Part shown: positions 1-9,565 of the stretch, piece after piece
Position numbering within the stretch: the first letter of the stretch is position 1
Layout of the letters: each line of letters begins with the position of its first letter
From: Flavobacterium keumense
GTDB taxonomy: Bacteria; Bacteroidota; Bacteroidia; Flavobacteriales; Flavobacteriaceae
NCBI RefSeq assembly: GCF_029866485.1
Contig: NZ_CP092332.1
Coordinates: 868,001-932,000, forward strand
DNA: 64,000 nucleotides
Direction of reading: 5' to 3'
Translations under genes and position numbers: made by a program
The notes under the pieces: generated by a model
The model's database searches: none
What the model was told of the DNA's origin: nothing
The model's input: only the letters and a program-made list of their open reading frames with translations

Positions 1-354
1 TTGAATGTGGCTTTGCCTATTTTTTCTTGGGCAATTCATATTCGAAACGAGAAAGTTATAGGGCTGAGAAATAAAATTAACTGGTACGATTTTGAAAAAG
101 ACAAGCATTTTATTTCTTTAAAAAACAATTGGTTGGAGGTAGTTTCTTCCAATTTTAAACATGGAGTTTTTTATAGAAAGGGCGATAAATTGAAGCCCGA
201 ATCGGTTTCAGATGGGATTCTTTTGCAAATGGCTCAAGAACTAAATGAAAACCTGAGAGTAAAGCCAACGGAAATTATTGTTTACGATTTAGACGAATTT
301 AATTTGAACCATTATGAAGACAACATTTTTGAGAAACTGTGTACTTGTTTTTAG
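1..354 (+). CDS. Hypothetical protein, 5' end cut by window edge
   Basis: An open frame runs from the first base of the window to a stop at 352-354, so the true start probably lies upstream and the TTG at base 1 is only the edge. The visible 117 residues carry no motif I recognise, no signal peptide and no membrane segment. The gene overlaps the next reading frame by 41 bases, which suggests the two were once a translationally coupled pair. Since the downstream partner is decayed, this gene may also be losing its role. I do not assign a function. Confidence 0.5.
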   Translation: MNVALPIFSWAIHIRNEKVIGLRNKINWYDFEKDKHFISLKNNWLEVVSSNFKHGVFYRKGDKLKPESVSDGILLQMAQELNENLRVKPTEIIVYDLDEFNLNHYEDNIFEKLCTCF

Positions 355-2410
355 CCTTTGTGGATTGTTTTTTTACGGAATTGTATATGCTTGTGCAGAT
401 TATTGGGATTGGGACTACGATGGAAATTCAAGTTTTACTCCAGAAACTTTTGTGGATAAATCGTATTCGCCATTATTTTTTTCTAATTATGAATATTTTT
501 ATGGAATTGGATTTGATACGGAGCATGTTACCCGCTTTAATAATGAGGTTTTAGCTGAATGGACTACGTTTTTAAAAGGAAGCTGTCATCCTAAATGGGT
601 ACGTTATTTTCTTTTAGAATCCAGTTCAAAAACGGTTAAAGAACTCCGTGTCTATTATGCTACCAATAAAAAAACAACCTTAGTTAACCAATGGGAGAGA
701 AAAGTAAAATTAAACGATCCAAAAACTAAAAGTTTTATACAGTTTTATATTAGCTAGAAATAAAAGTGCTTCAAAAGCGTTCGAAATTCTATTATACAAT
801 AAAAATGAAAAAAATATTCAAAATAAATACGAAACAGCGACTGATTCTTTTATGAGAAATAGGTATTGGTTTCAGACAATAAAAGGGTATTATTATAGTC
901 AAAATCTAGAAAAAGCGAAGGCTTTTTTTGAAAAAACAAAGGGAAAACACCAAAAAAATTGTATTACAGAGTTGGAATACCAATCAAAACAAACAAAAAC
1001 AGTATGCACAATCCATTATTTATTCAGTCAAGTTTTTGATAAATGCCCACCTTTACGAGTAGTTGCTGCTACTTGTTTTCATCCACAAGAACAATCCGAT
1101 TGGACAAGCTTTTGCATGCTTTGGCATGAAAAGCTAGCTTAGAAAAAAATCTACCATTTAAATCCAAAGAGCGAGCATTTACATTATTTATTAACTCGAT
1201 TAATCAATATTCAAGAACGTAAATTGGATTTTGATTTAAATAGGAAAAGCATTTTTGAAATTAAAAATAATTGTAAAACAGCAATTGAAGAAGATGCCTA
1301 TCAATTAATCAACACGATTGCACTGGCAGAGAAAACATCTAAACCGTATTTATAGCATTTAGCAGTGGGTTACCTTCAAACATTGAAAGGCGATTTTGAA
1401 TTAGCTAAGAATAGTTATAAAAAAACAGAAACAAATGCCTTCTACCCTTTTAGCTAAGAATCAACTACGATTATTACGATTTATGAATCAATGGTTTGCT
1501 TTGCAAAACATAACCGTCGAAGATGAGTTAGCTCTTTTGCCAGATTTACAATGGTTATATTTAGAGTGTACTAAAAATGCTCCAAAGGATTTTCGTTTTA
1601 TGAGAGCAGTTTGCAAATTTATATCAACAGCAAAAATTAATATAGTAATGGCAGAATTATTCCAGCCAAAATCAGGATTTTACCAAGTGCCTTCTCAGCT
1701 AGATGAAATCGTTTCTGTCCAAACCAAATAAAACACCATTTGACGTTGGCAACCAAGATATATACTTTTGGCTTATCTGATATTAATGATTTTCAAGCAG
1801 TGGAAGCAACTTTTAAAATAAAATTTCAGAAGCAATCCGTTTTATGGAGCAATCTACTACTTATGGTCATTTTTATGGTAATCCATTCAATGGTAGAATA
1901 CAAGATTGTCATGATTGTGAGCATGCCGAATATCAGAAAGTAAAATATTCAAGGTTAGCATTGCTTCAGATTATGAAAAAGATGCAGGATAATATTGCAC
2001 AAAATAAAGAGGTTTTTTCCAATGCTCTTTTATTAGGAAATACCTTTTATAACATCACTTATTTTGGTAATGCACGCATTTTTTATGAAGGAAAAATAAA
2101 TGGGTATGGATTAGATACTTATTCTAGAACAGATTGTTATTGGGCTACATACTATTATAAAAAAGCGTTGGCAGCTGCCATAACAGACGAGCAAAAAGCA
2201 AAATGTTACTATTTATTAGCCAAATGTGAGCGTAACGAATTTTATGCTAAAAAATATGAAAAAGCATATACCAAAAAATAGTGATATAAAAAATTAATTT
2301 TTTGGCTTGGGATGGGTTTAAAAATTTAAAAAATAAATACAAAAAAACAATATCAAGAAGTGATCAATGAGTGTGGGTATTTTAAAACCTATGTAAATAA
2401 TTCAAAATAA
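314..2410 (+). pseudogene. Decayed gene for a ~700-residue secreted protein of unknown function
   Basis: Fragments of one long protein lie in successive frames: 314-757 in frame 2, about 750-1140 and 1145-1430 mainly in frame 0, 1435-1731 in frame 1, and 1844-2410 in frame 2. The N-terminus has a signal-like hydrophobic stretch followed by the motif CADYWDWDY. The tail, ending ECGYFKTYVNNSK at 2410, is still readable. Besides several indels there is an in-frame TAG at 1353-1355 where the surrounding text (KPYL-stop-HLAVGYLQTL) reads as one continuous protein. Residues also seem to be missing near 1140. From memory the order of pieces matches a family of roughly 700-residue hypothetical proteins in Bacteroidota. 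Stop plus frameshifts argue for genuine decay and not only read errors. The last 22 bases overlap the convergent comF gene. Confidence 0.75.
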
Positions 2411-3150
2411 GCAGAAGGGTTATTACGAATCTGCCATTGCCATACACAAACAATACTAATTTTCGCTCCAGGAATTTTTAACAACGCTTTGGCACAAACT
2501 TCTAAGGTAGCCCCAGTGGTAATAACATCATCAATCAAAAGAAAATGTTGGTTGTGGTCCTTTTCAGAGAACGAAACATCAAAAACGGAATCAATTCCTT
2601 CGGTTCTGCCCAAACGATTTTTTTGGGATTGGGTTTTGGAATACACTTGCCGAAATAAAATTGTATTATTTACTGGAATATGTAGTGATTTCGCTAATGC
2701 ATTTCCAAATTCAGTTACTTGATTGTAACCTCTTTCACGTAACTTTTTTGGATGTAAAGGCACGGGAATAATGAAGTCAACGGTTTGGAGCAATTGGTGA
2801 TTTTTTAATTCTTCGGCATACCATTCGCCTAAAAAGGTGCCAATATCCTCTTGGCCTCGGTATTTCAAACTATGAATTAATTCTTGTACAATTCCTTTTT
2901 TATGAAAATACAATAAAGCCGAAACGTGTTCGACAGGGATTCGACCATAAAATTTCTTGAAAGCTTCATTTTCAGGATTCAAATGGTGTTGGGTAAGCGG
3001 AATTTCGTGTCGGCAATTGGTGCAAATTACGTTTTCGTTAGTAATCAAAACGGTTTTGCAACCCGCGCAAATAGGCGGGAAAAATAAATGTAGGAGGCTT
3101 TTGAACATACGATTTGGGTTAGGAAACATAAAATTAAGAAAATCAAGCAT
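2389..3150 (-). CDS. comF: ComF family protein (phosphoribosyltransferase-like)
   Basis: The protein has the ComF layout: an N-terminal zinc-finger-like segment with CAGC and CTNC cysteine pairs (residues about 29-46), then a type I phosphoribosyltransferase fold ending in the PRPP-binding loop LLIDDVITTGAT. ComF proteins are linked to natural transformation, probably in handling incoming single-stranded DNA; a biochemical role is inferred from the family. The ATG at 3150 gives 253 residues, but the in-frame ATG at codon 15 (3108), beginning MFKSLLHLFFPPICAGC, looks like the more usual family start. It is transcribed away from glyS. Confidence 0.88.
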   Translation of the reverse strand: MLDFLNFMFPNPNRMFKSLLHLFFPPICAGCKTVLITNENVICTNCRHEIPLTQHHLNPENEAFKKFYGRIPVEHVSALLYFHKKGIVQELIHSLKYRGQEDIGTFLGEWYAEELKNHQLLQTVDFIIPVPLHPKKLRERGYNQVTEFGNALAKSLHIPVNNTILFRQVYSKTQSQKNRLGRTEGIDSVFDVSFSEKDHNQHFLLIDDVITTGATLEVCAKALLKIPGAKISIVCVWQWQIRNNPSAYFELFT

Positions 3151-3190
3151 TCAAACTTTAAGTATTTTCTTTTTTTAAGGACACTTTTTA

Positions 3191-3198
3191 TATTTTTG
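3191..3198 (+). promoter_or_regulatory. Promoter -7 box of glyS
   Basis: TATTTTTG matches the Bacteroidota -7 consensus TAnnTTTG and ends only seven bases before the glyS ATG at 3206. No TTG is visible at the usual distance upstream. The short spacing leaves room for a leader of only a few bases. Confidence 0.6.
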
Positions 3199-3205
3199 CA
3201 TCACT

Positions 3206-4749
3206 ATGGCAAAACAAGAAGATTTATTTAAGAATGTCGTTTCGCATGCAAAAGAGTACGGATTTATTTTTCCGTCAAGCGAAATATACGATGGTTTGAG
3301 TGCAGTATATGATTATGCACAAAACGGAGTAGAGTTAAAGAAAAATATTCGTGAATATTGGTGGAAATCAATGGTTCAGATGAACGAGAATATTGTTGGA
3401 TTGGACGCAGCAATTTTGATGCATCCAACGACTTGGAAAGCATCAGGTCACGTTGACGCTTTTAACGACCCATTGATTGACAACAAAGATTCAAAGAAAA
3501 GATATCGTGCTGATGTTTTGATTGAGGAGTATGCAGAAAAATTAAATCAAAAAGCCCAAAAAGAAATAGACAAAGCTAAGGAGCGTTTTGGTGCTGCCTT
3601 TGATGAAGAGCAGTACAAAACAACTAATCCACGTGTGATAGAGTATTTGTCAAAAAAAACAGCTATTCTAGAGAGAATGGCGCGTTCTTTAGAGACCGAA
3701 AATTTAGCCGATGTAAAAGCATTAATTGAAGAGTTAGAAATTGCTTGTCCTGAGTCAGGTTCAAAAAATTGGACAGATGTAAAGCAATTTAACTTAATGT
3801 TTGGAACAAAACTCGGAGCGTCAGCAGAAAATGCTATGGATTTATACCTGCGCCCAGAAACTGCTCAAGGAATTTTTGTCAATTTCTTGAACGTTCAAAA
3901 ATCAGGGCGAATGAAAGTACCTTTCGGGATTGCTCAGACAGGTAAAGCCTTTAGAAACGAAATTGTAGCAAGACAATTCATCTTTCGTATGCGTGAGTTT
4001 GAACAAATGGAAATGCAATTTTTTGTACGTCCAGGCGAAGAAATGCAATGGTACGAACATTGGAAAGCTACCCGTTTAAAATGGCATTTATCTTTGGGAT
4101 TAGGAAAAGATACCGTTTTCACGATCACGAAAAATTAGCACATTATGCTAATGCGGCTGCTGATATTGAATTTGATTTTCCTTTTGGATTCAAAGAATTA
4201 GAAGGAATTCACTCGCGTACTGATTTTGATTTGAAAGCACACGAACAATACTCGGGTAGAAAATTACAATATTTTGATGCGGAACTGAACCAAAATTATG
4301 TGCCGTATGTAGTAGAAACTTCCGTAGGATTAGACAGAATGTTCTTAGCTGTTTTTGCTACTTCATTAAAAGAAGAAACTTTAGAAGATGGTTCAACACG
4401 AACTGTTTTAAGCTTGCCAGCGGTATTGGCGCCAACAAAAGCAGCGATTTTACCATTGGTAAAAAAAGATGGATTACCAGAAATAGCCCAACAAATTATT
4501 GCTGATTTGAAATGGGATTTCAATGTGACTTATGATGAGAAAGATGCGGTAGGAAGACGCTACAGAAGACAAGATGCCTTAGGAACCCCTTTCTGTGTCA
4601 CTGTGGACCATCAAACTGCCGAAGACCAAACGATTACTATACGTCATAGAGATACTATGAAACAAGACCGTGTTAAAATTACCGACTTGAAAGCTATTAT
4701 TGAGAACGAAGTTTCAATGAAAAATTGGTTAATGAAGATGAACCAGTAA
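3206..4749 (+). CDS. glyS: Glycine--tRNA ligase, single-chain type (frameshifted as read)
   Basis: This is the alpha2-type glycyl-tRNA synthetase, which charges tRNA-Gly. The first part (3206 to about 4105) holds the N-terminal catalytic region, including GLDAAILMHPTTWKASGH and the class II motif text RPETAQGIFVNF and FGIAQTGKAFRNE. The second part, in the next frame to 4749, carries YRFHDHEKLAHYANAA, the motif 3 region GLDRMFLAVF and the anticodon-binding domain. At about 4105-4111 the text GLGKD must join YRFHDH, which needs one added base (or four). Restored, the enzyme is about 514-515 residues, normal for the family. Because the gene is essential and I see no second copy here, a read or assembly error is the likeliest cause. 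A hairpin terminator follows at 4788. Confidence 0.9.
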
Positions 4750-4787
4750 ATGTTTGAAGTACGATATTAGATGTACGAAATATCAAG

Positions 4788-4817
4788 AAGTCCCAAATTT
4801 AATTCAGTTTGGGACTT
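4788..4817 (+). terminator. Rho-independent terminator after glyS
   Basis: A 10-bp stem (AAGTCCCAAA with TTTGGGACTT) is followed by a T-run. It sits between the end of glyS and the convergent barrel gene at 4834, so it may serve both. Confidence 0.8.
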
Positions 4818-4833
4818 TTTTTGTTCCTATTTT

Positions 4834-5367
4834 TTAAAATTGATAACCGATACCAATTCCGCCACGGCCTATAAATTCCATGCGGTCTACGTTATCTTCT
4901 TTGTAAAAAAGATTTCTACCAAGACCAGCGTTGAGTTCAAATATAACGCCAGATTTAGTAATCCATTTACCTCCAAGAGTAAATCCTAACGCAAAATCAT
5001 TAACTGTGGCATTTCTTAAAGCTACATAGTTCATGTTCTCTAACGTATAGGCTTTTGTTTTGTAATTGTTAATCATCCCAAAACCCTCTACAAAAAAACC
5101 AGACACTTTTTTGTTTCCAAAATAGACGCGATAGTAAGGAGTCAAACTGAATTTTTTATCTAAATCTTTGTCATAAGCGATGAATATACTGGCACCATAA
5201 CTACTATTGTCATTTAGGTATCTTTCATAGCTACTATCCAAAGCTCCTGCAAGAAGTAAAAAAGCATTTCCCTTTATTTCGTATTTTTTAGAAGTTGCGA
5301 TTTTTTGGTCTTGGCTAAAACTAAGAAGGAAAGAAAACAGGCAAATTGTAGTGATTAGTTTTTTCAT
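4834..5367 (-). CDS. Small outer-membrane beta-barrel protein, unknown role
   Basis: The 177-residue product begins with a clear signal peptide (MKKLITTICLFSFLLSFSQ) and continues as alternating strands with glycine and aromatic residues, ending in the barrel-like signature GIGIGYQF with a terminal Phe. Size and pattern fit an eight-strand outer-membrane barrel such as DUF3575-like proteins, but I cannot place it in a named family with certainty. It is a single gene between glyS and thiL, reading toward glyS. No ligand or partner can be inferred from its neighbours. Confidence 0.6.
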   Translation of the reverse strand: MKKLITTICLFSFLLSFSQDQKIATSKKYEIKGNAFLLLAGALDSSYERYLNDNSSYGASIFIAYDKDLDKKFSLTPYYRVYFGNKKVSGFFVEGFGMINNYKTKAYTLENMNYVALRNATVNDFALGFTLGGKWITKSGVIFELNAGLGRNLFYKEDNVDRMEFIGRGGIGIGYQF

Positions 5368-5430
5368 AATTTGGTGAGATTTGAGTGTTAAATAATACAG
5401 CTAAAATAGAGAAATATTTGAATAAAACAA

Positions 5431-6477
5431 TTATTCTGTAATGGCATTCCATCCTCTGGCTTTCAATGGGATTTTAGTATTGGCACGGGTAACCAAATGT
5501 ATGCCTTCGCTTTCTTGTGTCATGTGTCCAATGACAGAAAAGTTTGGATTCCCTTTTATTTTGTCAAAGTCATCCATTTTTATAGTAAACAATAATTCAT
5601 AATCTTCGCCGCCACTTAAAGCAACGGTAGTACTATCAATATTAAATTCTTCACACACGTTAATAAATTGAGGGTCTAAAGGCAATTTGTCTTCATATAA
5701 ATTACATCCAACTTTTGATTGTTTGCACAAATGGATAATCTCAGACGACAATCCATCCGAAATATCAATCATGGAAGTAGGTTTGATTTCAAGTGCATGC
5801 AATAAAGTACGGACGTCTTTCCGAGCCTCTGGTTTTAATTGGCGTTCAATTAAGTAGGTATAAGCATCCAAATCAGGTTGTGAATTAGGGTTTACTAAAA
5901 ACACTTGTTTTTCTCTTTCCAAGACTTGTAATCCCATATATGCTGCGCCAATGTCGCCTGTTACTACTAATAAATCGGTCGATTGGGCTCCGTTTCTATA
6001 GGTTAATTCGGTGGCATCAGCTTCTCCAATAGCGGTAATAGAAATAATCAATCCCTTTTGTGATGAGGTGGTGTCTCCACCAATTACATCCACTTTATAT
6101 TCATTAGTAGCCAAAGTGATACCTTCAAATAATTCTTCTAAGGCTTCCAAAGGGAAACGATTGGAAACCGCAATCGAAACTGTGATTTGTGTGGCTTTGG
6201 CATTCATGGCACAGATGTCAGATACATTAGTCACGACTGCTTTGTAGCCCAAATGTTTCAAAGGCATATAGGCCAAATCAAAATGAACTCCTTCCACCAA
6301 CATATCGGTTGAAACCACTACTTTTTTGTCTTTAAAATCTAAGACAGCCGCGTCGTCTCCAATTCCTTTTAGTGTAGAAGGTTGTGTAATTGCAAAGTTT
6401 TTGGTCAAGTGATCAATCAATCCGAATTCGCCTAATTGCGAAATGCTGGTGCGTTGTGGGTTTTTATCTTCAATCAT
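5431..6477 (-). CDS. thiL: Thiamine-monophosphate kinase
   Basis: ThiL phosphorylates thiamine monophosphate with ATP to give the cofactor thiamine diphosphate. The 348-residue protein shows the PurM/ThiL family signatures in order: GIGDDAAVLD near residue 41, STDMLVEGVHFD, the Mg-binding DVIGGDTTSS, DISDGLSSEI, and GGEDYELLFTI near the C-terminus. Length is normal for the family. The gene stands alone between a barrel gene and lepA, with its own promoter box just upstream at 6502-6509; no TPP riboswitch is visible. Confidence 0.95.
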   Translation of the reverse strand: MIEDKNPQRTSISQLGEFGLIDHLTKNFAITQPSTLKGIGDDAAVLDFKDKKVVVSTDMLVEGVHFDLAYMPLKHLGYKAVVTNVSDICAMNAKATQITVSIAVSNRFPLEALEELFEGITLATNEYKVDVIGGDTTSSQKGLIISITAIGEADATELTYRNGAQSTDLLVVTGDIGAAYMGLQVLEREKQVFLVNPNSQPDLDAYTYLIERQLKPEARKDVRTLLHALEIKPTSMIDISDGLSSEIIHLCKQSKVGCNLYEDKLPLDPQFINVCEEFNIDSTTVALSGGEDYELLFTIKMDDFDKIKGNPNFSVIGHMTQESEGIHLVTRANTKIPLKARGWNAITE

Positions 6478-6501
6478 GGTAGGATAACAAATTTAAAGCA
6501 A

Positions 6502-6509
6502 CAAAGGTA
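6502..6509 (-). promoter_or_regulatory. Promoter -7 box of thiL
   Basis: On the minus strand this reads TACCTTTG, a full match to TAnnTTTG, 24 bases before the thiL start at 6477. No clear TTG element lies at the usual distance upstream. Confidence 0.55.
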
Positions 6510-6593
6510 CAAAGTTTTTTAGGCATACATCTGTAGAAAAAACAAATCCCAACAACTTTCGTCATTAGGATTTAAATTTATACTTTGTATATT

Positions 6594-8390
6594 CTAATCG
6601 TTCAATTTTAATACCGCCATAAATGCTTCTTGAGGAATCTCTACATTTCCTACTTGACGCATACGTTTCTTCCCTTTTTTCTGTTTTTCCAATAATTTAC
6701 GCTTACGCGAAATATCCCCTCCGTAACATTTAGCCGTAACGTCTTTACGTAAGGCTTTGATGGTTTCACGCGCAATGATTTTGGCTCCAATTGCTGCTTG
6801 AATTGGAATGTCAAACTGCTGTCTCGGAATCAATTCGCGTAATTTTTCGGTCATTTTTTTACCAATATTGTACGCGTTATCTTCATGAATCAAAGCAGAA
6901 AGCGCATCTACCGTTTGTGCATTCAGAAGTACATCTAATTTTACCAATTTAGAAGTACGCATTCCAATAGGTGAATAATCAAAAGACGCATATCCTTTAG
7001 AAACGGTTTTCAAACGGTCATAAAAATCAAATACAATTTCAGCCAAAGGCATGTCAAAGTTCAATTCGACCCTTTCAGGAGTTAAGTAAGTTTGATTGGT
7101 GATTAACCCTCGTTTTTCAATACACAAACTCATTACGTTTCCTACGAAATCAGCTTTGGTAATAATAGTTGCTTTGATAAAAGGTTCTTCTACTCGGTCT
7201 AATTTGGAAGGTTCAGGTAAGTCTGATGGATTGTTAACAATAAGCGGTGTTTCTGGATCTTTTTTGGTGTAAGCCAAATAAGAAACGTTAGGTACCGTTG
7301 TAATTACAGTCATGTCAAATTCGCGTTCCAAACGTTCTTGGATGATCTCCATGTGCAACATACCTAGGAATCCACAACGGAAACCAAATCCTAAAGCAGC
7401 CGAACTTTCTGCCTGAAAAACTAAAGAAGCATCGTTCAATTGTAGTTTTTCCATAGAAGCACGCAAGTCTTCATAATCTTCGGTATCAACGGGATAAATA
7501 CCAGCAAAAACCATTGGTTTTACATCTTCAAAACCATGAATGGCATTTTGGGTTGGTTCTTTAGCATCAGTGATAGTATCTCCTACTTTTACTTCTTTTG
7601 CTTCTTTAATCCCAGAAATTAAATAGCCAACATCTCCTGCCGAAATTACTTGTTTTGGAACTTGATTTAATTTTAGCGTACCAATTTCATCTGCAAAATA
7701 TTCACTACCCGTAGCCATGAACTTGATTTTTTGCCCTTTTTTAATTTCGCCATTAATCACACGAAAAATAACTTCAATTCCGCGGAAAGGATTGTATACT
7801 GAGTCAAAGATTAATGCCTGTAAAGGTTCGTCTTTGTTTCCCTTTGGAGCAGGAATTTTTTCAATAATGGCAGCTAGAATATTTTCTACACCAAAACCTG
7901 TTTTTCCTGAAGCGTGAATAATATCTTCTAGTTTACAACCCAATAAATCAATAATATCGTCGCTTACCTCTTCTGGGTTAGCGCTAGGTAAATCTACTTT
8001 ATTTAAGACTGGAATAATTTCCAAGTCGTTTTCCAAAGCCAAATACAAATTAGAAATGGTTTGTGCCTGAATACTTTGTGCGGCATCAACAATCAACAAA
8101 GCGCCTTCACAAGCAGCAATACTTCTTGAAACCTCATACGAAAAATCTACGTGTCCCGGAGTGTCAATCAAGTTCAAGATGTACTCTTCGCCTTTGTAGG
8201 TGTATTCCATCTGAATAGCGTGACTTTTAATGGTAATTCCACGTTCGCGCTCCAAGTCCATATTGTCTAACAATTGCGCTTTTTCTTCACGAGCGGTTAC
8301 GGTTTGGGTTGCGCCAAGTAATCGGTCAGCAAGTGTACTTTTTCCGTGGTCAATATGGGCAATTATGCAAAAATTTCTAATGTGTTTCAT
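6594..8390 (-). CDS. lepA: Elongation factor 4 (LepA GTPase)
   Basis: LepA is a translational GTPase that acts on stalled or misassembled ribosomes. The 598-residue protein has the GTPase P-loop [10 protein letters not shown] near residue 11, the G3 motif [14 protein letters not shown] (G4), the EF-Tu-like domain 2, an EF-G-like domain V, and the LepA-specific basic C-terminus containing [15 protein letters not shown]. Length and start are typical. It is divergent from dusB and is transcribed toward thiL, 116 bases away, where thiL has its own box. Confidence 0.97.
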   Translation of the reverse strand: MKHIRNFCIIAHIDHGKSTLADRLLGATQTVTAREEKAQLLDNMDLERERGITIKSHAIQMEYTYKGEEYILNLIDTPGHVDFSYEVSRSIAACEGALLIVDAAQSIQAQTISNLYLALENDLEIIPVLNKVDLPSANPEEVSDDIIDLLGCKLEDIIHASGKTGFGVENILAAIIEKIPAPKGNKDEPLQALIFDSVYNPFRGIEVIFRVINGEIKKGQKIKFMATGSEYFADEIGTLKLNQVPKQVISAGDVGYLISGIKEAKEVKVGDTITDAKEPTQNAIHGFEDVKPMVFAGIYPVDTEDYEDLRASMEKLQLNDASLVFQAESSAALGFGFRCGFLGMLHMEIIQERLEREFDMTVITTVPNVSYLAYTKKDPETPLIVNNPSDLPEPSKLDRVEEPFIKATIITKADFVGNVMSLCIEKRGLITNQTYLTPERVELNFDMPLAEIVFDFYDRLKTVSKGYASFDYSPIGMRTSKLVKLDVLLNAQTVDALSALIHEDNAYNIGKKMTEKLRELIPRQQFDIPIQAAIGAKIIARETIKALRKDVTAKCYGGDISRKRKLLEKQKKGKKRMRQVGNVEIPQEAFMAVLKLND

Positions 8391-8438
8391 TATTCAATCT
8401 AAAGTTCATATACAAGAGTCAAATCCTTGTTTAATTTG

Positions 8439-8446
8439 CAAATATA
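8439..8446 (-). promoter_or_regulatory. Promoter -7 box of lepA
   Basis: The minus strand reads TATATTTG here, matching TAnnTTTG, 48 bases upstream of the lepA ATG. It lies in the divergent lepA-dusB spacer. Confidence 0.5.
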
Positions 8447-8523
8447 AACTAAAGTTTTTTATTCTTGTTAGTAGATTCGATCTGATAAGAATAGAAAAGT
8501 TCAAAAATCTAAAATCGTTAATC

Positions 8524-8551
8524 TTGAATCTAAAATCTTATTTTATCTTTG
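8524..8551 (+). promoter_or_regulatory. Promoter of dusB (TTG-N17-TATCTTTG)
   Basis: TTG at 8524-8526 and TATCTTTG at 8544-8551 with a 17-base spacer match the Bacteroidota promoter pattern. The box covers the upstream candidate start TTG at 8549, so translation most likely begins at the next TTG, 8567. Confidence 0.65.
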
Positions 8552-8566
8552 CCAAAAAATAGCACC

Positions 8567-9559
8567 TTGATTAAGATTGGCAACATAGAATTACCTGATT
8601 TTCCTTTACTACTCGCTCCTATGGAAGACGTGAGCGATCCGCCGTTCCGTAGACTGTGTAAAACACACGGAGCCGATATGATGTATTCGGAATTTATTTC
8701 TTCAGAAGGGTTAATTCGTGATGCCATCAAGAGTCGTCAAAAATTGGATATTTTCGATTACGAACGCCCTGTTGGGATCCAAATTTTTGGTGGCGATGAA
8801 GAAGCAATGGCTTTGTCATCTAAAATTGTTTCGACCGTAAATCCCGATTTGATTGACATTAATTTTGGCTGTCCTGTAAAAAAAGTAGTGAGCAAAGGTG
8901 CTGGAGCAGGTGTGTTGAAAGACGTCGATTTAATGGTGCGTTTGACCAAAGCGGTTATTGATAGTACCAATTTACCTGTAACGGTAAAAACCCGTTTGGG
9001 CTGGGACGAAAGTTCGATCAATATTGATGAGGTAGCAGAGCGTTTGCAAGATATTGGGGTGCAAGCTTTGTCAATTCATGCACGAACCCGTGCGCAAATG
9101 TATAAGGGTCATTCCGATTGGACTCACATTGCTCGTGTGAAAAATAATCCTCGAATTACAATGCCGATTTTTGGAAACGGCGATATCGATTCGCCTGAAA
9201 AAGCCTTACATTATAAAAATGAATACGGTATTGATGGTATTATGATTGGTCGCGCTGCTATTGGGTATCCTTGGATTTTCAACGAAATCAAACATTACTT
9301 TAAAACCGGCGAACATTTGCCAACACCAACTGTTATTGACCGAGTAGAAGCGGCTCGAAACCACTTAATTTGGTCCATGGAATGGAAAGGTGAACGTTTG
9401 GGAATTGTAGAAATGCGACGTCATTATACGAATTATTTCAAAGGTATTCATTCGTTCAAAGACTATAAACAAAAATTAGTTACAACTGATGATATAGACG
9501 ATTTGTTTGGCGTGATGAAAGAGATTGAAGAAGTGTATGCGGGTTATGAGTTTGTGTAA
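8567..9559 (+). CDS. dusB: tRNA-dihydrouridine synthase
   Basis: Dus enzymes reduce uridine to dihydrouridine in tRNA D-loops using FMN and NADPH. The protein shows the DusB features LLAPMEDVSDPPFR, DINFGCPVKKV (with the catalytic Cys), GAGAGVLKD, VTVKTRLGWD, IHARTRAQMYKG and IFGNGDI. I place the start at TTG 8567 (LIKIGNIELPDFPLL...), because the preceding in-frame TTG at 8549 lies inside the promoter box. The frame is open from 8549, so a six-residue longer form cannot be fully excluded. The gene is divergent from lepA. Confidence 0.92.
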   Translation: MIKIGNIELPDFPLLLAPMEDVSDPPFRRLCKTHGADMMYSEFISSEGLIRDAIKSRQKLDIFDYERPVGIQIFGGDEEAMALSSKIVSTVNPDLIDINFGCPVKKVVSKGAGAGVLKDVDLMVRLTKAVIDSTNLPVTVKTRLGWDESSINIDEVAERLQDIGVQALSIHARTRAQMYKGHSDWTHIARVKNNPRITMPIFGNGDIDSPEKALHYKNEYGIDGIMIGRAAIGYPWIFNEIKHYFKTGEHLPTPTVIDRVEAARNHLIWSMEWKGERLGIVEMRRHYTNYFKGIHSFKDYKQKLVTTDDIDDLFGVMKEIEEVYAGYEFV

Positions 9560-9565
9560 ATAATT

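Noticed and set aside
3206..4749. Programmed frameshifting as the normal way to express glyS
   Set aside because: No slippery heptamer plus downstream hairpin is evident at 4105-4111, relatives are known with one open frame, and another gene here shows the same kind of single-base loss. An error is simpler.
5800..6480. Possible TPP riboswitch for thiL
   Set aside because: The short leader before thiL has no conserved CUGAGA-type or thi-box helices that I can find.
8549..8566. Upstream TTG start of dusB
   Set aside because: It lies inside the TATCTTTG promoter box, upstream of the expected transcription start.
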